A stretch of DNA of 64,000 nucleotides from NCBI GenBank assembly GCA_918807975.1, contig OU964918.1, positions 30,612,477 to 30,676,476 of the forward strand. The letters are read 5' to 3'. Of this stretch, positions 33,469 to 46,298 are shown piece after piece (within the stretch, counting starts at the first letter, position 1; the number at the start of each line of letters is the position of its first letter). Under the pieces are notes generated by a model, which did not search any database, was not told the origin of the DNA, and saw nothing but the letters and a program-made list of their open reading frames with translations. Position numbers and translations under genes: made by a program. This stretch comes from Aplidium turbinatum. Its lineage: Eukaryota > Chordata > Ascidiacea > Aplousobranchia > Polyclinidae.

Positions 33469-34383
33469 GATTTCTTCGCAATAGTCAAATTAATAAAATT
33501 AGGCAAAAACCACAAAACAAAATTTAAAAAATCTTCCCAGTCATCATATCAGTGCTATTTTACACCGATTATGTAAAAAAATATGAATTAATGTAAAAAA
33601 GGACCGATTCGATGTTTGGTTTGTTGCGTTGCTGCAAAAAAGTAGCTTAAATAAAATAAAATAATTAAAGAGTAGGTAACAAAACAAATCCGGTTAATGT
33701 TTGACAGACTTTAATGCAAATAGTAGCAGATTTAGAGTGCTGGAAACTTAGTTGCCTACTCTCTCCCCACCTAGTAATTGAAAAAATGCACGTATCTTAC
33801 TTTTTCCGTTTTTGGACAGTTTTCTCTCTCGATTTCTCCGCTAAACCCCATTTTCTTAACCTAGTCGGCAATGTATGGCATGTAGTCTACTGTATAGCTT
33901 CAGCAAGGGATTAAAGTAGTAAAAAAATTTTAAAGTGTCCCACAAAAACTAAGAAAATAACGCAATATTCCGAAACAAACACATTGCACACTTAAACAGC
34001 TTTTTAATTAATAAGAATAATACAATAAATCGCAGTGTTAATGAAAGTATAAAGCGAAATATGCCTTATATGTACTATAGGTGAAGTGAAGGAATGAACA
34101 CCACAGACAGATTCTTTAAGTTCTAATCTACTAAAAGGCTGAACGACACAAGACTATCCAAATTTTCAAGAAAACGTTATTGATATCCTTCTGTGGAGGT
34201 GAGTAAATTTTAAATCAAATCTTTTGAGAAACTCCAATTTTGATGTACTTTAATGGATTTGGTCAAATACAAAGTACTGTAAGTGTCATGATAAAAAATC
34301 ACATGATTGCGCCTAAAAATACCTAAAAAGTGACCAAAACAAAATTAAATCTGTAAAAATTTTCCAATGCAAGCCCTTCAGAC
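33469..34383. other. Non-coding stretch, nothing recognised
   Basis: AT-rich sequence with many A runs. No exon or element end was found. Confidence 0.4.
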
Positions 34384-35576
34384 CAGGGATGGAGGAAAGT
34401 AGTCATTTTAAAAGTAGGTGGGCCCAGAGGCGCAGCAGTCAAAGTCAGTCCAACTTATGGGGGGCTTAGCCCCCTAGACCCCCTTAGCATTGCTGCATTC
34501 CAAATACTTTATATCATTTATACATCGAGTTTTCATGATTGCCTTTCGTACCAACAAGCGAAAAGTTTCCATTCTTGGGCCGGATTTGGCCAAAACATTT
34601 ACAAAATTTTTAAATTGCTTTATAGTGCTGTACAAAATATGGCGATGAACACACAAATGAAAAAGAAACAATACACACACAGTTATAATACCACCTGGGA
34701 TAAATAATCTGCAGCATTATACACAGTAGGCTGTGCGCATATGTAACGGCCGTAGCACCAATATGCAAATATAATACTGGTATCAACAATGCACAGCTAA
34801 TTACCACAAAGCTTCAATAGGTACCAGAAGTACCGGTACTAGTACCGTATATACACATATTTAACAGTTAGCAAAGTTATCCGGGAGTAACAGCCTGCAG
34901 TATTATGAGCATACACAACAGCTGCACCAGCAATATACAAATATAATGGGACTACAACTGGTATCTAACAACAACAAGCTTCCTTCAATTGTCACTATAT
35001 AGGTGGCTGCTTTCTGTATTACACTTGAACTTTTTTCCTAAAAAAGTTAATAATACGATCATTGAAAGCAATAAATTCTTGGCAAATTGAGGTGAGATCA
35101 ACCTGATCGATCAAGTTTTTGTGAATGTGTTCAACTGTTCATCCTATAGTTCAAGTGCTCTTGGGTTAATCTGCGTTTTAAGTAACTTTTCGCCAGTCTG
35201 TGGCAAGAAAAAGACCTTTTTGCTGTAGCATTGAACATAGGAATTTTCAGGTAAAACTGTATCAGTTTTGATAAATTTATGTAAATGTTTTATCTATTTT
35301 AACAGCTTGAGTTCGTTTTCGATAGAATTAACATCAATATCCCCATCTAGCCTGGTTTAAGTGCCTTCTTTTAGAAACAAAGTTGCTGCATCATTTACCT
35401 CTGCTGCAGCTAAAATTACTTTCTCTATATCACAAAAAACTGCAAGTTATCTTGGTCAAATTTTTCGCTACCTTTTCAAAAATATTTGGCTTTTAAAAGT
35501 GGGTGGGCCAGGCCCACTCAGAAAATAAAGTAAGTGGGCCCATGCCTACGAGGCCCACATGGTTCCTCCATCCCTG
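34384..35576. mobile_element. hAT element, 1.19 kb, no readable transposase
   Basis: The ends CAGGGATGGAGGAA and TTCCTCCATCCCTG are flanked by CTTCAGAC and CCTCAGAC (7 of 8 match). Subterminal AGTGGGTGGGCC-like sequence is shared by both ends. GGGGGGCTTAGCCCCC near 34458 is a GC-rich palindrome. I see no convincing transposase block inside. Confidence 0.82.
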
Positions 35577-36488
35577 CCTCAGACCCCTTTCAAACATATT
35601 TTCCCGACAATAACTTTTGCATTGTCCATTTGTCTTGCAAATTTTGCTACCGTATATTAAAACTCTAGTCTTTCAGCAATTGGTTTTCTGGATTCGCGAG
35701 TGCATTGCCGGCAGATTTATTTCTGGAAAATCTGAAAGGTGTTTACTTCTTTCTAAAATGGTGAATATGGTTTTGTAGGCTACTATAGATTTTGAAACTT
35801 CTGCTGAAAATCTAAAATACTGGTAATATGGAAAGATTTGTCATTTTTCAGCGTAACAGTTGCGCTCGCAGTTTTGCAGTGATTTGATGTTCAATAATCA
35901 ATGTTTGCAAAAGTATCAATTCAAAAGGATATAACGTAAATTTAACTTAAAGTTCAAAATCGAAACTACATTGGCCTCCAGTTTGCATGTTGGCAAGGTA
36001 GTGTATGTAGGCCTATAGGCTATATAGATTGCTATGATTTCAACATTGAATTTTAGCCCTTTCTCTTAAAAGTAACTGCATTTTGTAATCATTGTTGCTG
36101 AATTGGTTATCACAATCTCGTTAGTTGATACAAATTGTTATTTACACTTAGGGCTGTTACGATTATATTTAGGGTCCGGTACAAAACAAGAGGTCTGATT
36201 CTCATACACAAGAAATTGTCAAAGAAAACATTGGGGCGATAAACATTATGCCGTGGTGTTTAGTTTCCAGGGCAACAGAGATCTCGGGTATGAGTTCAAA
36301 ATCAACTCCTGGACCCACTTTTCAAAACTACAAAAAACACCACTGAAAACAAATAACCTCTCTCAAAGTAGCTATAGTCGAGTGTGGTTCAAGACTGGGA
36401 GCATAGAAGGCCAGATTAAAGTTTGAGAAAAAAGTTACGGGCCGCTTAAAAAATGATTTTCAGCCAGTAAAAATATAGACATGCAATA
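35577..36488. other. Non-coding stretch, nothing recognised
   Basis: No exon, RNA gene or element end supported. Confidence 0.4.
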
Positions 36489-36496
36489 CATTATAT

Positions 36497-36847
36497 CAGG
36501 GCTACTCAATTAATGTTAACGAAGGTCCGGTTTGACAAATTGAATATTTTTAGCGGTCCGGTGAATAAGTTATTTCACACGCAACCACGAAAGCTAATTT
36601 ATTTGTACCAAACCACTTTTTTAGGTAAAATGTAACTCGACTTGGATTTCGGAGAAAGGGTTGGGGGTCCGGGGGTCAAAACCACCCAGCAACTAGGATA
36701 TCACAGTAAAAATGGCTTCCTTCCAGTAATTTGTTTAAAGAAGCCCTGAAACGTGGCAATGAGGTTATTTTTCTAAACGCTCAAGGTCCATCATCAACAC
36801 CCAAAAGGTCCGGATTTGGACCGCGGTCCGCCAGTTGAGTAGCCCTG
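36497..36847. mobile_element. hAT MITE, 351 bp
   Basis: The ends CAGGGCTACTCAATTAA and CAGTTGAGTAGCCCTG are flanked by perfect CATTATAT duplications (36489-36496 and 36848-36855). GGTCCGG motifs recur inside. Non-coding. Confidence 0.88.
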
Positions 36848-36855
36848 CATTATAT

Positions 36856-39338
36856 CAACAAAATAGCAAACCAAAACAATTTATTGTTTCTTATTTTTGG
36901 TTATTGTGTCAATCTCTGTTTTAAATTTGGTGGTCGACAGATCTAACCTGGCATCTAGGGTTTCATCACGCATTCCTTTTTAATTGAGAAAGTGCTTTCC
37001 TAATTGTACTGTATGTGCTACCGAAGATGGAGCACATCTTAAGTGGAGCATGAAGCACATCCTCAAGCTTTTAAAACTTCAACCTTCTTTGGAACGAAAT
37101 AGGCCTACTATACTTGCAAGCACACCAGACACTGTGGTTTGCCGTTGCTATTGGCAAAAAATACCATAGAACTGAACTTGTTTTCCTCTGACACTTTTCC
37201 TTTAACACTCATTTTTGTAATCCAAGTTACCAGCTAACTTACAATACTGAACTCGAGAATCTGTGCTAGCAACAAAGAGCAAAATCAACCCAAGGCTGTG
37301 TAGTCACAAACCGTAAAAATAGATTGTTACACTCAGATTAGTTAAGCTACCTATTGACCGGCACTTTATTGATGAGCAGCTTATTTAGGGATGTGGCTTA
37401 TGCAGTGCCTTCATGTAAGACGTTGGTGTGTTTTTACACCTGTAGATTTTGCACTGAAAACCCCAGCATACAGGAAGTGTTTGCAGGTCAGATGTGGCCC
37501 ACGTGCCAGGGTTTGGACCGCCTTGGATAGCCAGTCGTGCATTTTTACATCATATTATGTAAATTCAATCCTTCGGACAAGCGCAGCTAAAGTTGGGAGA
37601 AGAAGGAGCAAAGCGGAACATTCGTCTTTAGTAATTGCTGACTTAAAATTTAAGGACTTAAAATTAGCAGAAAATAAAACCACGTTTGTGAAATAGGAGC
37701 AAATTAATGTTTAGACTTAGTTACTTATTAAAAGCAATCACATATTTTTTTGTATTGTGAACGCGAGAAAATCATTTTATTTCTTATGCTGTACAAAATC
37801 TAAAACCGTCAGGTGTCTTTATAGACTACATCCTACAAGCGCTTTCTTGGTTGTTTTCAGAAATATTTAATAAAAATTTCTAGCAACATATCCGGGAAAC
37901 AAAGCTAGACTGTCAGCAATGTCATGTTTAAGCAACATGAATTCACCAAGAAGGCTTTTATTTGGCATCAATATTATCAAATTCAAGCTATATTTTAGCT
38001 AATTAACAATCTAATTTCAAACCAAGACTTCACAGTTAATTTATTCTGCAACTTCATCAAAGCAACCCGTTCAAAGGCATAAAACTTGTAAAGTGGTTAA
38101 AGCATTTAGCTTAGCGATTCTCAAACTGTCTGTGTTTTACTTTTCCAATGACGTCGCACAGTTCAATCTTGGTCATTTACAATATTGTTTTTTAACAAAA
38201 TTTAACAGATTTAATGTTTCTTTGACGCAATCTATTTTATTTGTTTGAGGCGCTTTGAAATCTGTACTATTATTTTGTTGGTAACGCAAATATACGAAAA
38301 CTTCTGTATATTGATACAGAGTCTGTAAAATATTATCTTCAATGAAATATGAAAAAAAGCTGTCTCACACTTGAAGCCTGCGAGTGCGTTTAAAATAGTT
38401 GTTAATCGTTTAGATTTTGAACAGTCACATCATCTGGGAGGGAATTTAAGGAACCATCCTTGACATTAACTGAAAAAATCAAGGTATGTAATGTAACTAC
38501 CAGCACTATAGGCTACCATGTTCTGGTAAAAGCGTGTGTCTTGTCTTGAAGCTTTTGAAGTTAAGCAAGTTAACTTTTTTCAAGTATATAGTAGGCCCAT
38601 CAAAAAAACATGATGAACAACATTTTTTTGAACTGGAACTTTACTGGATAATAGTTTTAATTTCCTCATCCCAATTCTTTCAAAGCTGAGTTTGGGGAGT
38701 CAATTACTTGTTTGCTACATGCAGCAACCGCACACTTAGATTTTTGATATTATAATTTCTTTTCAAGTTTATGATCAATTTCAAAAATCTTGGTATTAAA
38801 ATGTTCACAATCAAATTATCTTCTTCATTTTACTAAACTTCATTTGACTCCAGGTTTCAATTTATCATGAATCTAGTTTTTAGATTTGGACCTGAGCGAA
38901 AACTTTTCTGCTTAACTTTGACAAGCGCGGAAAACTTATTTAAATAAAATTAATGATATAGTAGTAATATGTAATGAGTGTCGAATGATACCATCTGGGT
39001 TGCAGTTTTCCCCAAAATAGGGCTAGATTTGTTTTGGAATCGCGGAAAAATTTGAGCAGTTGCTGTTTTTTTGTTTGATTTTGTTTCATTTTCACCAAAA
39101 TCTTTTCGATTTTGACTATAAGTATATATTTTGCACAAATTTGTCATATATTAGGCTTATTTCATCACTTGTGACAACTGGGCTACGTTTCGAGAGCAAT
39201 TGGGCTGGAAATTTTAAAACCATCTGGCAACCTTGGAAAGAAGTCCAGCATTCATTCATTTTCTTGTTAGAAAATTCAACGATCGCTTTCGAGATTTTGC
39301 CTCAGTTGTAAAGGACTTATCGCTATGCTTTGTTTGTC
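36856..39338. other. Non-coding stretch, nothing recognised
   Basis: About 2.5 kb of AT-rich sequence. Near 37475-37535 a GC-richer patch (GTGGCCCACGTGCCAGG) resembles eroded hAT subterminal sequence, but no end could be fixed. No exon is supported. Confidence 0.4.
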
Positions 39339-39530
39339 ATATATTTATCCTGCATTGCGGGAAAGCGGACTTGAGCGCTATGCATCGGTGTTTGCCTTCC
39401 CTTATTCACATTGTTCGGTGTTCGGTGCTATGCATCGGTGTTTGCCTTCCCTTATTCACATTGTTCGGTGTTCGGTGCTATGCATCGGTGTTCGCCTTAT
39501 TCACATTGTTCTGCTGGAACCCTGATGAGG
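39339..39530. repeat. SINE-B tail fragment expanded into 50-bp tandem repeats
   Basis: 39339-39387 matches the tail of the SINE at 440-750 (TTTATCCTGCATTGCGGGAA, then GCGCTATGCATCGGTGT). From 39377 a 50-bp unit starting GCTATGCATCGGTGTTTGCC repeats at 39427 and, incompletely, at 39477. The first two units are almost identical, which suggests recent duplication. Confidence 0.75.
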
Positions 39531-41660
39531 CTCCGGATCACCAGCTGCTAATTGAGCTTCTTTGCGAAGACAACAGCGACATCTGTCTTTAATTTTATTT
39601 TATTTTTTGCTTCTGGCACAAACATGTAGGCTACAAAACGGCAATGTAAACATATGGATTTGACACCAACAAAAGGGAAAGATGGCAAAACCCAAAAGTT
39701 AAAATATACATCGATAAAACAGTGTTACCGCTATACTCAAATTGCACAGCTACCAAACCTAGAAGCGAGATATAGAAAAAATAAAACTTTTTTTTGTGAA
39801 AATAGTCCTGTCCAGTAATTACAATTAAACATTTGCAAGTGCAAGAGCCATTAAACTTTATTACACAAAGAAAAAAAACAAAAAGGTGACAAGTTTCCTG
39901 AACTTTTACTTTGAGAATTTTCAAAAGCATCTAAAGTTCTATTTTAATAATAATCAATTGCAAATTAGTACAGAACAGTAGGCTACTTTTTATAAGAGTC
40001 AATTTCCATTTGTAAGCCCACTTCTTGTTTCTTTCCACTTGTTGGTTCATCAAATTTCTAACATTTCTTCGAATCGCATTTTCTTTAACAATTTCTGATC
40101 AATTTTGAAAACTTTTTTCTTTGCAAAGTAACCAAAAAAAAAATTATTTTATCAAATTTTTCCAACTTGACGTGTCTTCAGGCGTTGATTTTTCATTAGT
40201 CTGTTGTTTCAAATTGGACCTAGGGAACACAAATTCAGCTGCCGACTTTGAAAAGCGCGGGAAAAGCTCTTTCTTTCGTGCTTGTGTTGTTATTCTTTTG
40301 TGCCTTTTCACCAGCAGCTGGATAAAATAAATTTCCAGAAATGCAAAAATTTGCAAAAAAAATGTTGAGCTTTTTCCGTTCAACATATTTGTGTGAGCAG
40401 AGGTTATGAACTTAAAGAACCGCTTGATATCAAAACTGAGCGACTGCCACCTACATGATATTTTAGGCTTGTCTACCAATAGCCTCGAGCCAGACTGGAC
40501 CTTGGTATAGAAATGAAGGCTTCGGTTTCATTCTCAGTATTAACATAAATGTGTTTTACAAAGTTTCTGGATGTGTTAATTTATGATGGAAAAGCAGATA
40601 ACTTATAAAGCCTAACATTGTCATAAAATATTTAAACTTACCTATAGTTTTGTTGCATGAAAATGACATTAAATTAAACAATATTATCATATATGCATTT
40701 TCTTTACGCGAAACAAGGTTGTCAGAGGCTGTTGGCCACAGGCACTTCCGCGTTAGCAAATCTTGCCCGCCTGGGTAAAAGTTTGGACACCCCTGAAATA
40801 GGCGCATTAAATCAAAAGCGGATACCGGTACATGTTAAATAAAATTGGTATTGAACATTTAAGGTTTAAGAACATCAATAATGTCTAAGTTACTTTTATT
40901 GTGCGGTAGGCTACAACACAAGCACTAAAGCTTTCCATACAAGAGCACTTGAAGGTTAAAGCAGATACAAAACGTAAATTCTCAATTGGTAAAACAAAGC
41001 TGCTGTCACGAGACTCTCCTTGTATTTTTCCCTTTGTCAATAAAACTTGATACACGTAGTGTTTTTCTTCAATGTATTGTTGCTTTAGCTTAGCAAGTTA
41101 CTTCACTTAACAATTCGAATCAGTAAAAACAGTGAAAAGGCCATGCTTACAAGTTACAAATGAAAATTTGAGTTTGCACAAATCGAAAAATATTAGTTTC
41201 TTTCAAAAGTAGTCATTGATTGGTATTTGTTTGGATCCGTAGGCTATGAGCAGGTCATAATCTTGTGTGAAAAATAAGCACATTGTCATCTATCTCAAGG
41301 AAAAACAAGATTTAGAGTCCTTTTATGATTGTAATGGTGTGACCTGGCAGAGTATTAAACTCAATTAGTAAGCATCGTAAATTTACATCAAAAGCACACA
41401 GTTGCAGAAAGTTGCTAATCATTGGGTCTAACAGAAAACAGACTTCCCGTAGCATGCAACAGCACAAGCAACGAAGATCGGGTTCACTTTTATCAAGCCC
41501 AGTAAATGTGTGTAGGGTTGTTCTAAATCTAGTGAAAGCTGAAAGTTTCAGCAAAAAAAAATGACATTACTTTGTTTCATTTGCATGTTTTTGTGTTTTA
41601 GACTTTAGAGCAAATCTTTATTGAATATTTTGTGTAAATGCTTTATTAGCGATTATTATA
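39531..41660. other. Non-coding stretch upstream of MARVEL paralog 2
   Basis: Mostly unrecognised AT-rich sequence. At 40775-40795 GTAAAAGTTTGGACACCCCTG is a typical hAT right terminus, but no partner end was found, so only a remnant is indicated. Confidence 0.45.
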
Positions 41661-42546
41661 ATGGATGTTCAGGTTGATACACATTCCACTACTTCGAGTC
41701 CCCACCCTGCAGCCACATCAACCCGACAATCCAGTGGTGCTATCAATATGAAATACTTGAAATCAGCTGATGGATTTATGAAAGTGTTTGAGTTTGTGTT
41801 AGGCCTTTTGGCTTGGGCACTCGTCGCTTCTTCGTACACACACAGAGAGCAGTTGGGCGCTTATCAATATGTGCTTTTCGTCACTGTCACTGCTTGGCTG
41901 ATAAGCTTGTAAGTAACCAAATTCTATGCAGTAGGCCACAAAGGCTAGTTTTAAAAGATGTGCAGCACTAAAGCAGCCAAAATAAAAACTAATGAAAAAT
42001 GTTGCATGTTTCATTTAAGAATGTAAGGATATTGTTTCGCATCCCTATAATACATATCATGTGTGATTTCATACTTTGTAAAATCTTTACTTTTTGAAAA
42101 AGAAATTTCGTAGCAATGTCAGTCGTAGCCCAATAAAGAAAATATTCAAGCAAGTAAAAATTTGAAATTTAGTGATTCATTATTGTTGATTGGACCCAGT
42201 CCGAGTTGCCGCGACATTATTCATTAGTTGCAAGAATTCGATAAGGTACCAGGATGCGTGATACAACTTATTCTATTTCAGAATCACGCTGGTGATATAT
42301 CTCTTTGACATCCACACCAACTACTTTCCTAACGCACCATGGAACATCATGGAATGCGTTAACAATTTGACGTGGGGCACTTTGACGTTTATAGCCGGTT
42401 GTGTCGTCAGTTCCTTCACCGAAGAAGTTCCACAACTTATTGCGGGTTCTGTTTTCACTTTTTTTACAGCCATTGTTTATCTTATTCATGGACTTTATGG
42501 ATACAGAGTGTGGAGAGGATATTTTCCATGGCAATACGATACTTGA
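41661..42546 (+). CDS. MARVEL-type four-pass membrane protein, paralog 2
   Basis: There are two coding exons, 41661-41908 and 42282-42546, joined in phase 2 (TT|A) across a 373-bp GTAAGT...TTTCAG intron. The product is 170 residues. The N-terminus (1-30) is rich in Ser, Thr and Pro. Hydrophobic segments lie at about 39-58, 70-90, 108-127 and 136-155. APWNIME aligns with APWSIME of paralog 1 after segment 2, and the tail WRGYFPWQ is conserved. The intron sits at the same codon as in the other two paralogs. It is the most divergent of the three: it lacks CWAL and has AWAL. An AATAAA lies 43 bp after the stop. Expected location: membranes of the secretory pathway or cell surface, from family knowledge. 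Confidence 0.9.
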
Positions 42547-42588
42547 TTTCACAATGGCTACAGATGTCACACTATAAACCTGTGACGA

Positions 42589-42594
42589 AATAAA
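42589..42594 (+). promoter_or_regulatory. Polyadenylation signal of MARVEL paralog 2
   Basis: AATAAA lies 43 bp after the stop codon, in the usual range for a short 3' UTR. Confidence 0.6.
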
Positions 42595-42906
42595 CTATTC
42601 ATGAACCATCAGTCAAAAATTCAAAAGCTGTGTGCTTACAGTGTGCTTTGCACTTTATTTTCTATTGTTGTGTAGAATTTTCTGTACGCTCACTGTCATT
42701 GTCTTTGCACTACCGAGGTCTTTGTACACGTATTTTTATCAGCTCAAGATGAATCAAAAGTCTTACAAAAAAAACTAGGCTATAGCCATAAATTTTGCAA
42801 CATTCCAACGTGGTGACAATGAACATCAAGGGGTGGCCTGCGACAAACCCCATGCTCCGTGAATCTATTCGAAATCATATGTTGTGACTAACCAGTCAAA
42901 CCTAAC

Positions 42907-44277
42907 TTAAAGTGCCTCTGACAGGTAAATAAATTCGCCAAATTTACCTAAGATACCAAAAAGATGACACTAACAAACTTCCCTGACCAGCAAATCGTAA
43001 AAAATATCAACAGGCTACTAAGTTACACGCTTGCAAACTTTCGTTGACATCGGCGAATCTGGCACTCATTCAATTGCGAAAATAAAAACGGCAACACCGC
43101 TGTGACGTCACAGTAAGCGGGAAGGATACATTCTTTCTCTGTGATGACTTGGTAAAGTATGGTACGGCTACTGCAAAACGTGAATGTGTGGGGCTCTGTT
43201 GGTCTAAAGCATGTGCAAATTAAGAATTACCGAAATGAAAAGGTGAACTTATTATTACTATCAGGTTTCGATCAAATAGGTTGAGTTTACTTTTATCAAA
43301 CAGCATCTCAATTCAATTGAAATTGCAGTTTCATAGGGCTACAGTTTTCATACTTTTTTATTTGTCCTAATCTGGCTATAGCCATTTGCAGTGTAACAAC
43401 AGTATCTCACAAACAGTACCTTTAATTTATGGTTGAGGCAATGCTTACAAATTGCTGTTTTTGTGACATTGTCAGTGACAAAGACCGTGTGCTTTCTTTT
43501 CCCACTTTCCCACAAAACAAGGTACTGAGAAGAAAATGGTCAAAGTTTTCTTTTAGTGTTCGAAAGTGGGATGGGCCATACAAAACTAGTCGTATATGTT
43601 CACTTCACTGAAGATGATTTTGTTAATACCACTCAAGTAAAAATGCCTACAGGCATGTGTTGGAGTGTATACTACTACAAGGTGATGCTCTCGGAAGCAA
43701 CAATCGGATTGTGATGCCGTCATGCATTGTTTGGCGAATCCGAAACAATCTTCCAGATCCAGATGGCCGTTACACAGGATTTCAATGGCCAACTGAAGGC
43801 ACAGTATGAGAGAGAGAGAGAACTTTTATTTATTTTTGAATAGTGATGATGAATTAAATATGAATGATGATTTGTACGATTTCTTCATTTTTCACTTCAA
43901 GTATATTTTAGATTTTGTAGGAACGTATCCAGTACAGTTTTATTAAACTGCAAAAAACAATAAATCTTCGAAAAAAGCAACCGCTTGTACCAACTCAGAC
44001 CAAATTGTGATCCACCAATTACATCTAAGAAGCGTTTGTTTCATCCGTTGCTAACGACGTCCACTTAGGATGACGTAATACCACCAAAGTCGTCCCAGCG
44101 CAGTGAAATATGGAGTTTCGCCTGTGGTGGCGCTGCGGAGCAGTCGTTTGATTAAATTACGCCCTAACCAGTCGAGCTACGAGGTTAAGATTAAGAGGTT
44201 CGCTAAGTGTAATTCTGCGCTAGGAAATGCTTTAAAAAGTTACTATACTTGGATCCAACCTGTCAGGGGCACTTTAA
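42907..44277 (+). mobile_element. Kolobok-type element with THAP domain
   Basis: Imperfect inverted ends AGTGCCTCTGACAGGT and, mirrored, AGTGCCCCTGACAGGT are each bordered by TTAA (42907-42910, 44274-44277). TTAA duplication plus an encoded THAP finger is characteristic of Kolobok elements. Apart from the THAP block no transposase is readable, so it is a deletion derivative. It starts about 310 bp after the polyadenylation signal of MARVEL paralog 2. Confidence 0.78.
43429..43611 (+). pseudogene. THAP zinc finger of the Kolobok element
   Basis: The plus strand reads CCFCDIVSDKDRVLSFPTFP, then NKVLRRKWSKF and TSRICSLH. This gives the C2CH pattern of THAP DNA-binding domains (two Cys, a central Trp, then Cys-X2-His). 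Immediately after SLH the frame shifts; FTEDDFVNTTQV continues in the next frame, matching the usual FxxxDF end of the domain. The remaining transposase is gone. Confidence 0.8.
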
Positions 44278-44942
44278 TCTCTTTTAGTTAAAAATGTTGC
44301 TTATTCTGAATTGAATATTTTTCCTTTTTTGGAAGCAAATTGTGTTCTTCTAATCAGGTAGGCAACACTACATATTGTATTTCCCTTTATTATCAAGTTT
44401 CATGCTTATGTTTGTGTCATTACTGCATTTTTAGACTTAGTAATGAATTCCTCAGTCAGTTAACTGCGTAATTAAAAATAAAAATATAACAACATACAGA
44501 ATAACTTAAATAACATATGGTCTACGCAAAATTAAGTATAACCATAGTTATTTTAACGCAAAGAGAGCAACGAATACTTTCAAACAAAATTTTGTACTTT
44601 GATGACTCTGTAACACCTCATGTCGCCTAGGTGTTTATGTTATTTTTGTGGTCATTTTAATTAGCGTAATTTAGCTATATTGACTTGCTTAGGGCTTTTA
44701 GTCGAGTTCGTTGTCCGAACGTTCGTCAGTTTTGAGCTGTGCTGGCGCTTAAAGTTTTCCGGACAAGACCGCCACACATATTATACCATAATTTAATTCT
44801 GTAATAATACAATAAAACCGTCTAACATATTTGAGCCAGCCATGAAAACACGCGCTGATGCTTGCCGCGCATCTGAGTTGGTCTGATGCAAAACCCGACT
44901 GAATATTTGGCAGGTGAGCACCTGCTTTCATGCCTGGCCTGA
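44278..44942. other. Non-coding stretch, nothing recognised
   Basis: No exon, RNA gene or element end supported. Confidence 0.4.
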
Positions 44943-44950
44943 CCGCCTGA

Positions 44951-46290
44951 CAGGGGTGCCGGAAGCGGGGGGGGGGCGGATGTCCCCCCTGCCCTCAATT
45001 TTTCTGCAGATGGAGGGGCAGGGAGGCAATGGTGCCCTTTTAAAGTCATGTAAGCTACTGCACATTTTGCAATATAGCAATTTCTGCTATTCGCTTTTAG
45101 CCTATTTATAATCTTTCATTTTTGCCTTAAAATAATATTTAGCCTACGGCACAAAATTTTGCAACTGCAACACAGTACAGGCCTTAAAACTCGTTTTTTT
45201 TTCGACAGCCATCGTTGCCTACCGGAGCTCCTTCTCGGCGGTCAAATCTGCGTGCTTGGAGGCCAAAATACAAAATAAAAATAACGATAGCACAAATACA
45301 TAAAATTAAACTTGCAACAATGCTAAAGTGATCACTTAGCGTTGTTGAAGTCTGGGCCTGGGCGACGTCCTACAATAGAATCGTTGCACCACGCAGTAAC
45401 TGCTTCATCGGGATTGTAATCCAGTACTGCGGGACCATCTAACGACATTCGCACGAGTGTCTCCAATGTGGCTGATTTTAAAGAAGTTGGCACTCCCTTA
45501 GAATTCTTTTTAGCAACGAAAAACAACGTCCGACATGTGTTGACGGTGACGGCAAGGTAATAAAATAAGTATTTCAATGATGTGAAGGACATAACTAAAA
45601 GAAGCATAATTTTTGCAAAATAACTTATGATCAAAAAAATTTCCCCCTCGGATGTCAACTAACCTAGTTCCCGTTTTTAACAACGATGCAATGTCCGACA
45701 ACATCGAATCGACATAAAAACGACAATATTGCCAGCCGATGTAAATTAGCACTTCGGATTAAGACTTTGTTAAAATAAACGTCGGGAATTACAAACAAGA
45801 CTTACAGCCCTGGTGATCGCAGATGGATATATTCCATCAATGACAAATATTCCCGTACAATGCAATAGTGGCGATTATGACGCGCTGACCAAATTTTGCG
45901 TCACTCTTTGAGACTACATATTTTCGACAGCTAATCCACGATCATTCTATTGCGAAATTAAATAATTGGCTAGAAGAGACCGGCGGCCAAACTTGGCCGA
46001 TTGAGGAGGTAGCACCGGCGGTCATTTAAGCACTACTTAGCGGCCATGGCCGCAGGCTGCTTTAAGGCTTACAAGTAGGTTACATCATTATAACATAGCA
46101 TGATGCCCTTCTTTGTATACTGGACACTTGTAGGCTATCATTACTCAATAGCCTACATAGCGAGCTGATAGATTAGCATTATCGCTATATCTTATCTTAA
46201 AACTTGAAAAAAAAATTGCCTTTTAGTAAACAAAAGTGCTCTTTTTTTGTAATTTTGCCTCCCCAGTCAAAAATCGTTCTGGCGCCCCTG
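44951..46290 (-). mobile_element. hAT element, 1.34 kb, with transposase C-terminus
   Basis: The ends CAGGGGTGCCGGAA and, mirrored, CAGGGGCGCCAGAA are flanked by perfect CCGCCTGA duplications (44943-44950 and 46291-46298). On the minus strand at 45332-45600, VTVNTCRTLFFVAKK, SATLETLVRMSLDGPAVLDY and NPDEAVTAW form the dimerisation end typical of hAT transposases. The upstream catalytic part is missing or unreadable. Confidence 0.87.
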
Positions 46291-46298
46291 CCGCCTGA

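Noticed and set aside
39377-39530. CRISPR-like repeat array
   Set aside because: The units are directly adjacent without spacers, in eukaryotic DNA, and derive from a SINE tail.
40775-40795. Full hAT element ending in GGACACCCCTG
   Set aside because: No matching left end could be found within several kilobases, so only a remnant is noted.
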